NCBI GenBank assembly: GCA_040877875.1 | Contig: JBBDNC010000061.1 | Coordinates: 1-29,216, forward strand | DNA from: JBBDNC01 sp040877875 | GTDB lineage: Bacteria; Bacteroidota; Rhodothermia; Balneolales; Balneolaceae | DNA length: 29,216 nucleotides | Direction: 5' to 3' | Shown here: piece by piece, positions 7,814-16,129 of the stretch | Layout: each line of letters starts with the position of its first letter | Numbering within the stretch: the stretch's first letter is position 1 | The notes under the pieces: model-generated | Databases searched by the model: none | What the model saw: the letters and a program-made list of their open reading frames with translations, nothing else | What the model was told of the DNA's origin: nothing | Position numbers and translations under genes: made by a program

Positions 7814-7827
7814 TGACACACTGTTCA
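7814..7827. repeat. TGACACACTGTTCA repeat, single copy
   Basis: This 14-mer is identical to 8771-8784. With its 5' flank it also matches the 15-mer TTCACTGACACACTG at 8781-8795. It lies in the rpsR-rplI spacer, 24 bp from the rpsR stop. Confidence 0.6.
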
Positions 7828-7851
7828 TGGATAACTGCATACCGGTAACTG

Positions 7852-8103
7852 TCATCGTACATTCTCGGCCACGTAAGGAAGCAGTGCCATAAAACGTGCT
7901 CGCCGCACAGCCTTTGAGAGTTGCCGCTGATATTTGGCACTGGTTCCGGTTACCCTGCGCGGAAGGATTTTTCCCTGATCATTGATAAACCTGTTCAGGG
8001 TTTCAACATCCTTGAAATCAATATACTTAAATCCTGCTTTGGTGAACCGGCAGTCCCTCGTTCTGAGATGGCCTTTCTTCGGGTGTGATGGATTCTTAAT
8101 CAT
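7852..8103 (-). CDS. rpsR: Small-subunit ribosomal protein bS18
   Basis: This protein of the 30S platform pairs with bS6. The 83 residues contain FKYIDFKDVETLNRFI, then GKILPRRVTGTSAKYQRQL and the terminal VRRARFMALLPY, all diagnostic of bS18. The N-terminus is short and basic with a single Cys (RDCRF), so the multi-Cys zinc form of some bacteria is not present. It starts 23 bp after rpsF and should be co-transcribed with it. Confidence 0.98.
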   Translation of the reverse strand: MIKNPSHPKKGHLRTRDCRFTKAGFKYIDFKDVETLNRFINDQGKILPRRVTGTSAKYQRQLSKAVRRARFMALLPYVAENVR

Positions 8104-8126
8104 AAAGTTAATTCCTTTGTTTTATA

Positions 8127-8507
8127 CTAATCTTCTTCTTCTTCAACTTCTTCGGTCTCTTCAAAAATCGTCGGCTTTTCGCCTTTTTTCACCAATTCGC
8201 GGTGACGCAGCATTTTAGCATCATACTTCAGCGTCAAGTACCGCATTATTTGATCATGAATTCTCAGGTTGCGCTCAATCTCCTGAATCGCATCGGAAGG
8301 GCCTTTAAAGTAGAGATTTACATAGTAGCCGTTGCTTTTCCCGTCGATTTCATAAGCGAATTTTTGTAGCCCCCATTCATCCACTTCGTCAATCTCCCCG
8401 CCGTTTTTTTCGATCAGATTGTTTACGTAATCTACAATCTCCTTGAATTTATCCTCTTCGAGTACGGGATCTATAATATAGGTTAACTCGTAATAGTTTT
8501 GTTTCAT
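8127..8507 (-). CDS. rpsF: Small-subunit ribosomal protein bS6
   Basis: bS6 binds bS18 and 16S rRNA in the 30S platform. Recognised by MKQNYYELTYIIDP, GLQKFAYEIDGKSNGYY and the C-terminal segment around IMRYLTLKYD. I place the start at the ATG at 8507 rather than the in-frame ATG at 8531: the sequence before 8507 is purine-rich (AAAGAAAGA), the family begins at this point, and nothing like a ribosome site precedes 8531. This gives 126 aa, with an acidic Glu-rich tail, a common feature of long bS6 proteins. No ssb gene lies between rpsF and rpsR. Confidence 0.96.
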   Translation of the reverse strand: MKQNYYELTYIIDPVLEEDKFKEIVDYVNNLIEKNGGEIDEVDEWGLQKFAYEIDGKSNGYYVNLYFKGPSDAIQEIERNLRIHDQIMRYLTLKYDAKMLRHRELVKKGEKPTIFEETEEVEEEED

Positions 8508-8666
8508 AGGTCTTTCTTTGGTTGTCTCCATTTATGGATAACAGTCATCGGTCAACCCGTCCTTTTCCGGAATCGCCAATAACAGAGCCTGTAAAGATAG
8601 GCAAAAACTTTGTGAGTGAAAAGGAAAAGGAAAGAGAAATTGAATCAGGAATGAAGAATATTCTAC

Positions 8667-8698
8667 ACCTCCCAACGAATGGTACACCAGAGGGAGGT
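8667..8698 (-). other. Hairpin between nuoN and rpsF
   Basis: ACCTCCC (8667-8673) and GGGAGGT (8692-8698) form a perfect 7-bp stem. The 18-nt loop contains the self-complementary GGTNNACC. It is about 110 bp downstream of the nuoN stop. No T-run follows on the minus strand, so it could be a nuo 3' structure or a factor-dependent end. The rest of 8508-8806 holds the rpsF leader and the repeat at 8771-8803. Confidence 0.35.
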
Positions 8699-8770
8699 AC
8701 AACAGTTGGAAAAGTTGGAGTACTGTGGGGGCTCACTCCGTTTCATGCCAACTTCCGACAGCCCGATATA

Positions 8771-8803
8771 TGACACACTGTTCACTGACACACTGACACA
8801 CTG
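8771..8803. repeat. Clustered TGACACACTG repeats next to the nuoN stop
   Basis: There are three copies of TGACACACTG, at 8771-8780, 8786-8795 and 8794-8803, the last two overlapping by two bases. A fourth copy is at 7814-7823, on the other side of rpsF-rpsR. The cluster ends 3 bp from the nuoN stop codon. Too short and irregular to be a CRISPR array. Confidence 0.65.
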
Positions 8804-8806
8804 TAC

Positions 8807-10246
8807 TTATGGATATGGATAAGAACTGAGCAATTCGAAGAGTCCGCCCGCAGGCAGTACCGGCTCAATTCCATAATAAACGGTCAGGATACACAGGAAC
8901 AACAGGGAATATTTAAAAAGCGGGCCGGGAGCCGTCAATTCATATTCTTTGTGTGGATCCCGGAAATACAAATAAACCATCACCCTCAGGTAATAATAAA
9001 CGCTGGCGGCACTGGCAAGTACCCCAATCACGGCAAGTGAAATCAAACCGGAATGAATGGCTGCAGCAAATACATAATACTTGCCCAGAAATCCGACAAA
9101 TGGTGGAATTCCGGCTAAAGAGAAGAGAAAAACCGATAACAACACTCCCATCATCGGTTGTTTGAAACCGAGGCCGGAATAATTGTTGACATCGGTAAAG
9201 TCGAGCGCATGGTTCCTCTCGTAATAGGCGATCACCCCGAATGCACCGATATTCATGAGGGTATAGGCAAACAGATAGTAGAGTACTCCGGTATAACCTT
9301 CAGCCGTACCGGCCGCCAAACCCACCATCAGGTACCCCGCATGAGCAATACTGGAATATGCCAACATACGCTTTACATTGTCCTGGACCAAAGCAATCAG
9401 ATTTCCAATAATCATCGTAATGACCGCAATAATCTGAATGATACTTGACCATTCTATTCCTTCATCCACCGGCATCATGCGGGAGAGGACCAGGATGAAG
9501 GCCACAAAGGTGGCCGCTTTCGAGGCCGTAGCAAAATAGGCCGTTAAAGTTGTAGGCGTTCCCTGGTAGACATCCGGGGTCCACATATGAAAGGGGACCG
9601 CCGATATTTTAAAGAAAAAACCGACGAGAAGAAGAGAGGCCCCTCCCAGAAACAGCAGACTTGCATCGGCAACCGAAGCGATGGCCGGAAACTGAGTGGA
9701 ACCCGCCGCTCCATAAATCAAAGCGATCCCATAAAGCAGGAAACCGGTGGAAAAAGCTCCAAGCAGAAAATACTTGAGTGCGGCTTCCGCACTGGTTTTT
9801 TCCTCTTTTATCAAACCGGCGAGCACATACAGGCAGATCGACATCGTTTCAAGGCCGATAAACAATGTGATCAAATCATTGGAAGTTGCCAGTCCCAGCA
9901 TACCGGTGGTCGCAAAGAGAATCATCCCATACACTTCTCCGGTGTGGTGTCCGATCTCGGTCAAATACTCCTTCGAAATCAGAACACAGAAAAGCGTCCC
10001 CAAAATAACCAGGAATGTCCCGAATGCTGCGGTCCCCCCAAAAGCAATCATATCGGAAAAAGAAGTTCCTGCAGGCCCATATAGATCCCTGAAAGCAAAA
10101 ACAAAAGCAATCACGAGCGAGAATACCGTAATATTGAAAATTGCCCCGATACTTTTGCGAAAAGCCGCCAGCATAATTGCAATGAGTCCGGCTATTGCGG
10201 TAATCGTACCGGGCAAAAACGTATTAATGTCGTGCAAATAGTCCAT
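8807..10246 (-). CDS. nuoN: NADH-quinone oxidoreductase subunit N (complex I membrane arm)
   Basis: This is one of three antiporter-like, proton-translocating subunits of respiratory complex I. The 479 residues form about 14 TM segments. The conserved TM5 Glu is Glu133 (LFIGLETMSICLY), the TM7 Lys is Lys213 in FFKISAVPFHMWTPDVYQG, and the TM12 region reads LAGIPPFVGFLGKYYVF with its Lys. VKRMLAYSSIAHAGY is also present. All proton-path residues looked for are in place, so the subunit should be functional. It is the last gene of nuoL-M-N, separated from nuoM by a single base. Confidence 0.98.
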   Translation of the reverse strand: MDYLHDINTFLPGTITAIAGLIAIMLAAFRKSIGAIFNITVFSLVIAFVFAFRDLYGPAGTSFSDMIAFGGTAAFGTFLVILGTLFCVLISKEYLTEIGHHTGEVYGMILFATTGMLGLATSNDLITLFIGLETMSICLYVLAGLIKEEKTSAEAALKYFLLGAFSTGFLLYGIALIYGAAGSTQFPAIASVADASLLFLGGASLLLVGFFFKISAVPFHMWTPDVYQGTPTTLTAYFATASKAATFVAFILVLSRMMPVDEGIEWSSIIQIIAVITMIIGNLIALVQDNVKRMLAYSSIAHAGYLMVGLAAGTAEGYTGVLYYLFAYTLMNIGAFGVIAYYERNHALDFTDVNNYSGLGFKQPMMGVLLSVFLFSLAGIPPFVGFLGKYYVFAAAIHSGLISLAVIGVLASAASVYYYLRVMVYLYFRDPHKEYELTAPGPLFKYSLLFLCILTVYYGIEPVLPAGGLFELLSSYPYP

Positions 10247-10247
10247 T

Positions 10248-11966
10248 TTACAATTCTACATTGCTGGTTGTTGAGAGATCTCCTTCATGGCCACGGTTCT
10301 TGAACAAGAGGGCTTCCCTCCATTTCATTTCCAATCGCTCTTTCCTCTTTTCTCCCTGCGTGTGGGCAGATGCCATATAGCTTCCTTCGTTTACCTGATA
10401 AAAACGGACAGCCCATTCAGGGAGATCATCCTCACGTGCGTTCTCCATCACCGCAACACTTTTGTTTTCTGTGATTTGAATAAAGTCATCCACCCAGCCT
10501 TCTGAATACCGGGTAAAATCCTCGGATCGGATTCCAATCCAGACCATGAAGATGATTAGGGGCACCAGCAGGCCGATCTCTCGAAAATTCAGATCTGAAA
10601 GATTCTTGTTTTCCTCATGCTTGATCTCGCCGAACATTACACGTTGATACATCCATAACATGTATACTGCTGCAAGGATGACCCCGGTCGCAGCGAACAC
10701 TGTATAGATGATATTATCGTATAGAACCGACTGGAATGAACCGGTCAAAATCAAGAATTCTCCAATAAACCCGTTCAAGCCGGGAAGGCCGATGGAGGCC
10801 AGGGTTGTAATCATAAACATCACCGCAAAGACGGGAAGTACTTTTGCAATCCCACCGAAATCCTTGATCATGCGTGTGTGCCGGCGGTCATAGATCATTC
10901 CGACAATCAAAAACAGTGCGCCGGTCGAAAGACCATGATTGATCATTTGAATTATGGCTCCCTGAACGGCAAGGGTATTCAAAGCAAAGATCCCGAGTAC
11001 AACAAATCCAAGATGACTGACGGAAGAGTAGGCAACCAGCTTTTTGACATCCTTTTGAACCATTGCAACCAATGCCCCGTAGATAATCCCGATCACCGCC
11101 AATACCGCAAACCAGGGAGCAAATTCCATAAATGCATTCGGAAAAGCCGGCATGCATATACGAACCAGCCCGTATGTCCCCATTTTCAGCATAATCGCCG
11201 CCAACACGACCGATCCGGCTGTCGGAGCTTCGGTATGAGCATGAGGGAGCCAGGTATGAAATGGAAAAAGGGGAACCTTGATACAAAAAGCGAGAGCAAA
11301 AGCCAGAAACATATACGTTTGTTCAACCAATCCGGCTTGATATTCCGGACCGGAGATAAATCGCCAGTCGGTCGTAAAAATCAAATCACTTTGCATTCCG
11401 CCGGCATGATACCCCAGATAAATCAACGCGACCAGCATAATCAGGGAACCGGCCAGCGTATAAATAAAGAATTTAACCGTCGCCTGAATGCGTTCGGCTC
11501 CTCCCCAAATGCCGATCAGAAAATACATGGGGATCAGTGATAGCTCAAAAAACACATAGAAGACAATCAGATCGAGGGAGGCGAATACTCCGAGTGAAGC
11601 CGTCTGGAGGAGCAACAGCATGGAGTAATAGCCCTTGAGATGTTTTGAGACCGAGTTCCAGGAGGAAAGGATAACGATCGGGCCAAAAAGAGATGTCAGC
11701 ATAAACAGCAACAGGCTCAAGCCGTCGAGCCCAACGAGATACTTGATATCAAAACCCGGCAGGATCGCCGCTCCTTCGGTAATAAACTGGGGTGTGGCTG
11801 ACCGGGCGATGTCAAAATTGAGAATTAACGGCAGAGTCACAATGAAAGTGGCCGTGGTTGCGATTAAACTGATCCATTTAACCGACTCATCTTTTTTGAC
11901 AAGGTTTACTCCCAAAATTCCAGCCAGCGGAAGATAAATCGCTATGTTCAACAAAAAGTTTTCCAT
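10248..11966 (-). CDS. nuoM: NADH-quinone oxidoreductase subunit M (complex I), with long C-terminal tail
   Basis: This is the central antiporter-like subunit of complex I. The proton-path residues are intact: Glu141 (FFELSLIPMY), Lys230 in FCIKVPLFPFHTWLPHAH and Lys261 in AAIMLKMGTYGLVR. VKKLVAYSSVSHLGFV and PGLNGFIGEFLIL follow. The protein is 572 aa, against roughly 490-510 for most NuoM. The excess is a hydrophilic, Glu/Lys/Arg-rich tail after the last TM (about 465-572) with no recognised domain. The gene starts 50 bp after nuoL and ends 1 bp before nuoN, so all three are one transcription unit. Confidence 0.97.
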   Translation of the reverse strand: MENFLLNIAIYLPLAGILGVNLVKKDESVKWISLIATTATFIVTLPLILNFDIARSATPQFITEGAAILPGFDIKYLVGLDGLSLLLFMLTSLFGPIVILSSWNSVSKHLKGYYSMLLLLQTASLGVFASLDLIVFYVFFELSLIPMYFLIGIWGGAERIQATVKFFIYTLAGSLIMLVALIYLGYHAGGMQSDLIFTTDWRFISGPEYQAGLVEQTYMFLAFALAFCIKVPLFPFHTWLPHAHTEAPTAGSVVLAAIMLKMGTYGLVRICMPAFPNAFMEFAPWFAVLAVIGIIYGALVAMVQKDVKKLVAYSSVSHLGFVVLGIFALNTLAVQGAIIQMINHGLSTGALFLIVGMIYDRRHTRMIKDFGGIAKVLPVFAVMFMITTLASIGLPGLNGFIGEFLILTGSFQSVLYDNIIYTVFAATGVILAAVYMLWMYQRVMFGEIKHEENKNLSDLNFREIGLLVPLIIFMVWIGIRSEDFTRYSEGWVDDFIQITENKSVAVMENAREDDLPEWAVRFYQVNEGSYMASAHTQGEKRKERLEMKWREALLFKNRGHEGDLSTTSNVEL

Positions 11967-12016
11967 TCGTCAAGTAGTCGTCAACCTGTTAATATTACGA
12001 TCCGTCATTCCATGTT

Positions 12017-14038
12017 TTAAAATAACATCACAGCCAGTACGATCATCACACCGATGATCAGAAAAAGTGCATAGCTGGTTACAATGCCTGTCTGGATATA
12101 TCGCAACAGGCTTCCAAAAAGCCGGGCTGTTCCGCCGACCCCATTTACAATCCCATCCAAAACTTTCATGTCAAAAACAGCAAGAACACGGTCGGAAAAC
12201 CAGACAATCGGCCGGGCAACTAACCCTTCATAGATTTCATCCAGATTGTATTTCTCCTGCCATACCTGGTACAACCCGCCGAATCTTTCAGCCACAATTT
12301 CGTCGGACTCTTCTTGCTGTCCATTTCCGTACATCCGATAGGCTACATATACCGCGCCGGCAGCAATGGAAACGGCAAAAATCATCAAGGCCCATTCAAG
12401 GGCTTTACCCATAACGATCGGGTAATCTGCCGCGATCAGTGCCAGCCAGTCATGCAAAAGATTTACGTGTGCCGGCTGACCCGTGAAAGTTTCCACGAGA
12501 AAATTGGGGATCCCCAGAAATCCTCCGAGTATTGAGGCGATTGCCAGTACCCAGAGAGGGATCGTCATGGTTGCCGGACTTTCATGCAGGTATTTTTCTG
12601 CTCCGACGGCTTCTTTTATTTTTTTGCCCAGTTTGAATTCACCGTGAAAAGTCGAAAAGGTAAGTCGGAACATATAGAAAGCTGTCAGGAATGCCGTAAC
12701 CACACCTACTCCCCACAAGACGAAATAGAGTCCGCCGGCAAATTCGCCGTACCCGGCACTGAAGGCATGCATCAGGATCTCATCCTTGGAGAAAAACCCG
12801 GCCAGCGGAGGGATACCGGCAATGGCAATCGTTGCAATAAGGAAGGTCTTATAGGTGGAAGGCATATACTTTTTCAAGCCTCCCATAAAACGCATGTCCT
12901 GGGGATCAAATTGCACGTCTTTCCCTTCCTCGTGCAACTTGTGTTCCACATGCTCCATTGTATGGATGACCGAACCGGAACCCAGGAAAAGACAGGCTTT
13001 AAAAAACGCATGAGTCACAACATGAAACATCGCAGCCGTAAATCCCCCGGCTCCCAGGGCAAGAAACATATATCCGAGCTGAGACACTGTGGAATAGGCC
13101 AGCACCCGCTTGATGTCATTTTGAGTAATGGCAATGGTCGCGGCAACAATAGCAGTAAGACCTCCTACAACCGCAACGATCATCATCACTTCGGGTGACA
13201 GGATATACATCTCCGACATCCGGGTAATCAGGTAGATTCCCGAAGTCACCATCGTCGCGGCATGGATCAATGCCGAGACAGAAGTCGGTCCGGCCATGGC
13301 ATCCGGTAGCCAGACAAACAGCGGAATCTGGGCACTCTTTCCGGTAGCTCCGATCAGCATCAATAATCCGATCCAAAAAATTGCATCCCCTGAAAAAGCA
13401 GCCAGATTACCAAGTATCACATCAAAATCGAGGCTGCCAACAGTCTGAAAAATCATGAACATGGCAATTAAAAAAGCAAAATCCCCGATCCGATTATAAA
13501 TAAAGGCCTTTTTGGCAGCTATGGATTTAGCCATATCGGTATACCAGAAACCGATCAGTAAATACGAACAGAGGCCGACTCCTTCCCAGCCGAGAAATAA
13601 CAGGAGAAGATTATTCCCGAGAACCAGGTTCAGCATTGCGAAGATGAATAGATTCAGGTAGGCAAAGAATTTCCAGAAACCCGGGTCATGTGCCATATAC
13701 CCGATCGAATAGAGGTGAATGAAAGCCCCGACTCCGGTCACCACCAAAGCCATTACGAGCGATAACTGATCGATCCGGTAGGCGATGTCGACGGATAACG
13801 AACCCACATCGATCCAGTTAAACAGGGTCACGACCACCGCAGCAGAGTCGGACGAATAGGTGAAAAACAGATAGCAGGAGATAAGAAAAGGGACAAAAAC
13901 GGCAATATTGGATAGCGTACCGATCAGGGTTTTTTGCTCACGGTATTCATCCGATGCAAGTCCCAGGATTCCATTTACCAAAAACCCGGCCAGGGGGAGC
14001 CCAATAATTAAACTAATGAGAACAGTAGGTGAGTCCAT
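12017..14038 (-). CDS. nuoL: NADH-quinone oxidoreductase subunit L (complex I membrane arm)
   Basis: This is the distal proton-pumping subunit of complex I, which carries the long lateral helix. The key residues are present: Glu152 in FLGWEGVGLCSYLLIGFWY, Lys234 in GATGKSAQIPLFVWLPDAM, and the helix-breaking segment GPTSVSALIHAATMV, with Ser where Pro is usual. IKRVLAYSTVSQLGYM and FFSKDEIL are also intact. At 673 aa it is of the long NuoL type (E. coli 613), with C-terminal TM segments after the lateral helix. It is the first gene of the unit. The usual neighbour nuoK is not upstream, so the rest of complex I is encoded elsewhere. Confidence 0.97.
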   Translation of the reverse strand: MDSPTVLISLIIGLPLAGFLVNGILGLASDEYREQKTLIGTLSNIAVFVPFLISCYLFFTYSSDSAAVVVTLFNWIDVGSLSVDIAYRIDQLSLVMALVVTGVGAFIHLYSIGYMAHDPGFWKFFAYLNLFIFAMLNLVLGNNLLLLFLGWEGVGLCSYLLIGFWYTDMAKSIAAKKAFIYNRIGDFAFLIAMFMIFQTVGSLDFDVILGNLAAFSGDAIFWIGLLMLIGATGKSAQIPLFVWLPDAMAGPTSVSALIHAATMVTSGIYLITRMSEMYILSPEVMMIVAVVGGLTAIVAATIAITQNDIKRVLAYSTVSQLGYMFLALGAGGFTAAMFHVVTHAFFKACLFLGSGSVIHTMEHVEHKLHEEGKDVQFDPQDMRFMGGLKKYMPSTYKTFLIATIAIAGIPPLAGFFSKDEILMHAFSAGYGEFAGGLYFVLWGVGVVTAFLTAFYMFRLTFSTFHGEFKLGKKIKEAVGAEKYLHESPATMTIPLWVLAIASILGGFLGIPNFLVETFTGQPAHVNLLHDWLALIAADYPIVMGKALEWALMIFAVSIAAGAVYVAYRMYGNGQQEESDEIVAERFGGLYQVWQEKYNLDEIYEGLVARPIVWFSDRVLAVFDMKVLDGIVNGVGGTARLFGSLLRYIQTGIVTSYALFLIIGVMIVLAVMLF

Positions 14039-14722
14039 TCAGATTATAATTTATGGGTTCCAGTTTCCGGAACTTCAGGTCCGCAGGCTGATAGGAATCC
14101 ATGTTGTTTCATTAAAAAAGGGATGACGAAATTTCTGCAATTAAAATTCATAAATATTAAAATATCTTGTTCCACCGACTCGCTGCAAATGACCCGCACA
14201 TAATCTCACTCAACTCCTTCCGGCTTACCTCACATTTTTCGTCCCTGGCGGCTGCCGGAATCGATATCCGGAAAATAATCTCGCCTGTATTCTGTTCAAG
14301 GGTTTTTTGCAAGATAAACCCTTACATCAGGATCTATGATTTCTTGTGAAGTATACAGGTTAATTCTACCACTGAAAATCGGATCAAAAGGTAGCCAAAA
14401 AATTATAGATGGCAAAGATACAAAATGCAGATTCTAAAGTCAGGCGTATTAAAGTGAAAAGAGAAAACGCAAATCGCAGAAGTGAATGGGCAGGGGTGAA
14501 TATGTAAACCTATTTCAGGAAGTCCCGGCTCCTGAACTATTCCCTTTTTTCTTTTTTGCGTTTTGCGGGCTGCGTTCTGCATTCCACAAGATAGAAATTG
14601 TAAAACCATTCATTCCAATTAAACTTTTGTTGTACTCGTGACTTCTTTTTTTATATGTTTGAGTTAAAATTTTTCAGGATTTGAAAAAACTCCCGGATAA
14701 CTAACCGTTGCAGTAACTGTGT
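14039..14722. other. Divergent intergenic region between nuoL and the mrp operon
   Basis: The 684 bp hold no convincing gene; the two short open frames inside lack family features. Visible structures are GTTCC/GGAAC (14057-14073, next to nuoL), a perfect 8-bp inverted repeat AAGGGTTT/AAACCCTT (14298-14323), TTCAGGA/TCCTGAA (14514-14536) followed by two six-T tracts (14547-14557), and a 10-bp inverted pair AAAACGCAAA (14464-14473) / TTTGCGTTTT (14555-14564). It must contain the promoters of both units and is much longer than other gaps here, so it is a plausible shared control region or the home of an unrecognised small RNA. Confidence 0.6.
14625..14661 (+). promoter_or_regulatory. candidate mrp operon promoter (Bacteroidota-type)
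   Basis: TATGTTTG (14654-14661) fits the Bacteroidota -7 element TAnnTTTG exactly. TTTTGTTG (14625-14632) is 21 bp upstream, like the -33 element. Transcription would start about 55 nt before the mrpE ATG. Whether this lineage uses that promoter type is uncertain, since the exbB promoter is of the ordinary -35/-10 form. Confidence 0.3.
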
Positions 14723-15283
14723 ATGAAGCAGTTGTCTTTTTTTAATTTGGCACTTTCCTTCATTGCCCTGATGATATTCTGGCTGGTGATGAGCGGACAT
14801 TTCGATCTGATTCACATCTCCCAGGGAGCTGTCTCAGCCGTCATTGTTATCGCCGTAAACCATCGCCTGAAACAACACAGGTTCTTCATTGACGAGATGG
14901 ATGATTTGAGGCAGCTTCGTTTTCTCCGGATCTTCTATTATGTTTTTTGGCTCCTGGTTCAAATTATTCAATCCGGTTTTCAGGTTGCCTTTGTCATACT
15001 CCGCCCCCAAATGCCGGTGAATACTCACATCTTGAAATTTACCGTTGACCTGCCAAGCGCTCATGCCAAAATGATCCTGGGTAATTCCATCACGCTGACC
15101 CCGGGTACTCTGACCATCGACATCACAGGGGATGAGTTTACCGTCCATGCCCTGACGACTGATGCCTTTGAAGGCCTCGTGAACGACGAAATGCCCCGTC
15201 AGGTTTTGAAGCTTTTTTTCAAGGAAGGCCGGCCGGTGATTGGGAACATTCAACTCATTAACTCATCGGACGACCTCGTATGA
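14723..15283 (+). CDS. mrpE: Mrp-type cation/proton antiporter subunit E (MbhA-like)
   Basis: This is the first gene of a multisubunit cation/H+ antiporter. The 186 residues begin with two or three TM segments (about 8-23, 32-45, 70-93) and continue as a cytoplasmic alpha-beta domain with the diagnostic stretch LGNSITLTPGTLTIDI (about 119-134). MrpE is needed for assembly and stability of the antiporter in the systems studied. Its stop overlaps the mrpF start by 4 bp (ATGA), signalling translational coupling. It corresponds to MbhA of archaeal membrane-bound hydrogenase. Confidence 0.93.
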   Translation: MKQLSFFNLALSFIALMIFWLVMSGHFDLIHISQGAVSAVIVIAVNHRLKQHRFFIDEMDDLRQLRFLRIFYYVFWLLVQIIQSGFQVAFVILRPQMPVNTHILKFTVDLPSAHAKMILGNSITLTPGTLTIDITGDEFTVHALTTDAFEGLVNDEMPRQVLKLFFKEGRPVIGNIQLINSSDDLV

Positions 15284-15552
15284 CTCAGTTTTTTCTCTAC
15301 AGTACGGTTCTGCTGACGATTATTATCGCCGTCCCCCTGGTACGGGTGGTCAAGGGACCCACGATTTACGACCGGCTCATGGGTGCAAATGCCATCGCCA
15401 CAAAAACGATTGTACTCATTTGCCTTATCGGGTTTATGTATGGACGGATCGATATGTTTATTGATATCACCCTGGCCTATGCGATCCTGGGTTTCATCGG
15501 GGTATTGGCCATAGCAAAATTTGTAAGTGCAAAACGGATTGATGACCCATGA
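15280..15552 (+). CDS. mrpF: Mrp-type antiporter subunit F (MbhB-like)
   Basis: This is a 90-residue protein with three TM segments. The first is followed by the family signature VVKGPTIYDRLMGANAIATK (about 25-44), where the GPT-x-x-DR motif is near invariant. TM2 and TM3 contain acidic residues (IDMFIDITLAYAILGF). It overlaps both neighbours by 4 bp, so production of E, F and G is probably kept in step. Confidence 0.94.
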   Translation: MTQFFLYSTVLLTIIIAVPLVRVVKGPTIYDRLMGANAIATKTIVLICLIGFMYGRIDMFIDITLAYAILGFIGVLAIAKFVSAKRIDDP

Positions 15553-15887
15553 GTGAAATTCAAAATATCGTCAGTATCATCCTGATTGTTTCAGGAGTTT
15601 TTTTCATGCTTGTGGGAAGTATCGGGCTCTTGCGTCTGCCGGACTTTTATTCACGTACGCACGCCGTCAGCAAATCGGATACTTTGGGAATCATCCTGGT
15701 AATCAGCGGCCTGATCATCTTTGAAGGATTTACAATCAACAGTTTTAAACTTGCGTTCATCGTATTGTTTGTCGCGCTGTCCAACCCCATTGGGACCCAT
15801 GCCCTGGCACGTGCGGCATATCAACGGGGAATTCGTCCGATTCTGAATGGATCGGGCCAAAGTAAAAACCGGAGGGATCCATCATGA
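15549..15887 (+). CDS. mrpG: Mrp-type antiporter subunit G (MbhC-like)
   Basis: This is a 112-residue, three-TM protein. The motif GSIGLLRLPDFYSRTHAVSK (about 22-41) followed by DTLGI is the MrpG signature. The last TM is followed by ALARAAYQRG, a common ending of the core, and a short basic tail. ATGA overlaps join it to mrpF upstream and to the MbhD-like gene downstream. Confidence 0.94.
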   Translation: MSEIQNIVSIILIVSGVFFMLVGSIGLLRLPDFYSRTHAVSKSDTLGIILVISGLIIFEGFTINSFKLAFIVLFVALSNPIGTHALARAAYQRGIRPILNGSGQSKNRRDPS

Positions 15888-16129
15888 TTTGGGAAGTTGA
15901 ACTGATCCTCTACCTGTTTTTGATTATTTCCGCACTGGTTGCACTTGAATCGAACGACCTCCTCGTGGCTGTGGTCATGCTGACAGTGTTCAGTTTTACC
16001 ATGGCCCTGCTGTTTGTCACCATGGGAGCAGTGGATGTCGGGTTTACCGAAGCGGTAATCGGAGCCGGGGTTACGGGAATCCTGTTTGTTGTTGCTATCT
16101 ATCAAACAACACTAAAGACAAAAGATTGA
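15884..16129 (+). CDS. MbhD-like subunit (DUF4040; matches part of the MrpA C-terminal domain)
   Basis: The 81 residues form three TM segments: about 6-22, 25-47 and 55-73. The signature VDVGFTEAVIGAGVTGILFV (about 50-69) contains Glu56, matching a conserved acidic residue on the proposed ion path of MrpA/MbhD. In Bacillus-type Mrp this segment is fused to the end of an MrpA of about 800 aa; here it is a separate gene, as in archaeal Mbh. It overlaps mrpG by 4 bp (ATGA) and the next gene by 4 bp (TTGA). Confidence 0.88.
   Translation: MIWEVELILYLFLIISALVALESNDLLVAVVMLTVFSFTMALLFVTMGAVDVGFTEAVIGAGVTGILFVVAIYQTTLKTKD

Noticed and set aside
8508..8700. bS6:bS18 autoregulatory RNA in the rpsF leader
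   Set aside because: An ACCGATGAC segment near the start recalled the motif, but I could not draw a supporting stem with confidence.
8771..8803. CRISPR-like array
   Set aside because: Repeats are 10 bp, partly overlapping, with no uniform spacers and no cas genes nearby.
9587..10084. Overlapping 165-aa and 164-aa plus-strand ORFs opposite nuoN
   Set aside because: They mirror a hydrophobic gene, giving polar, repeat-like translations; nuoN is clearly the coding frame.
10878..11540. 220-aa plus-strand ORF opposite nuoM
   Set aside because: Long, but Gln/Asn/Lys-rich antisense of membrane-protein codons with no domain.
14403..14609. 68-aa minus-strand ORF in the divergent region
   Set aside because: Unlikely composition (many Cys, His and Phe), no ribosome site and no recognised motif; probably non-coding.
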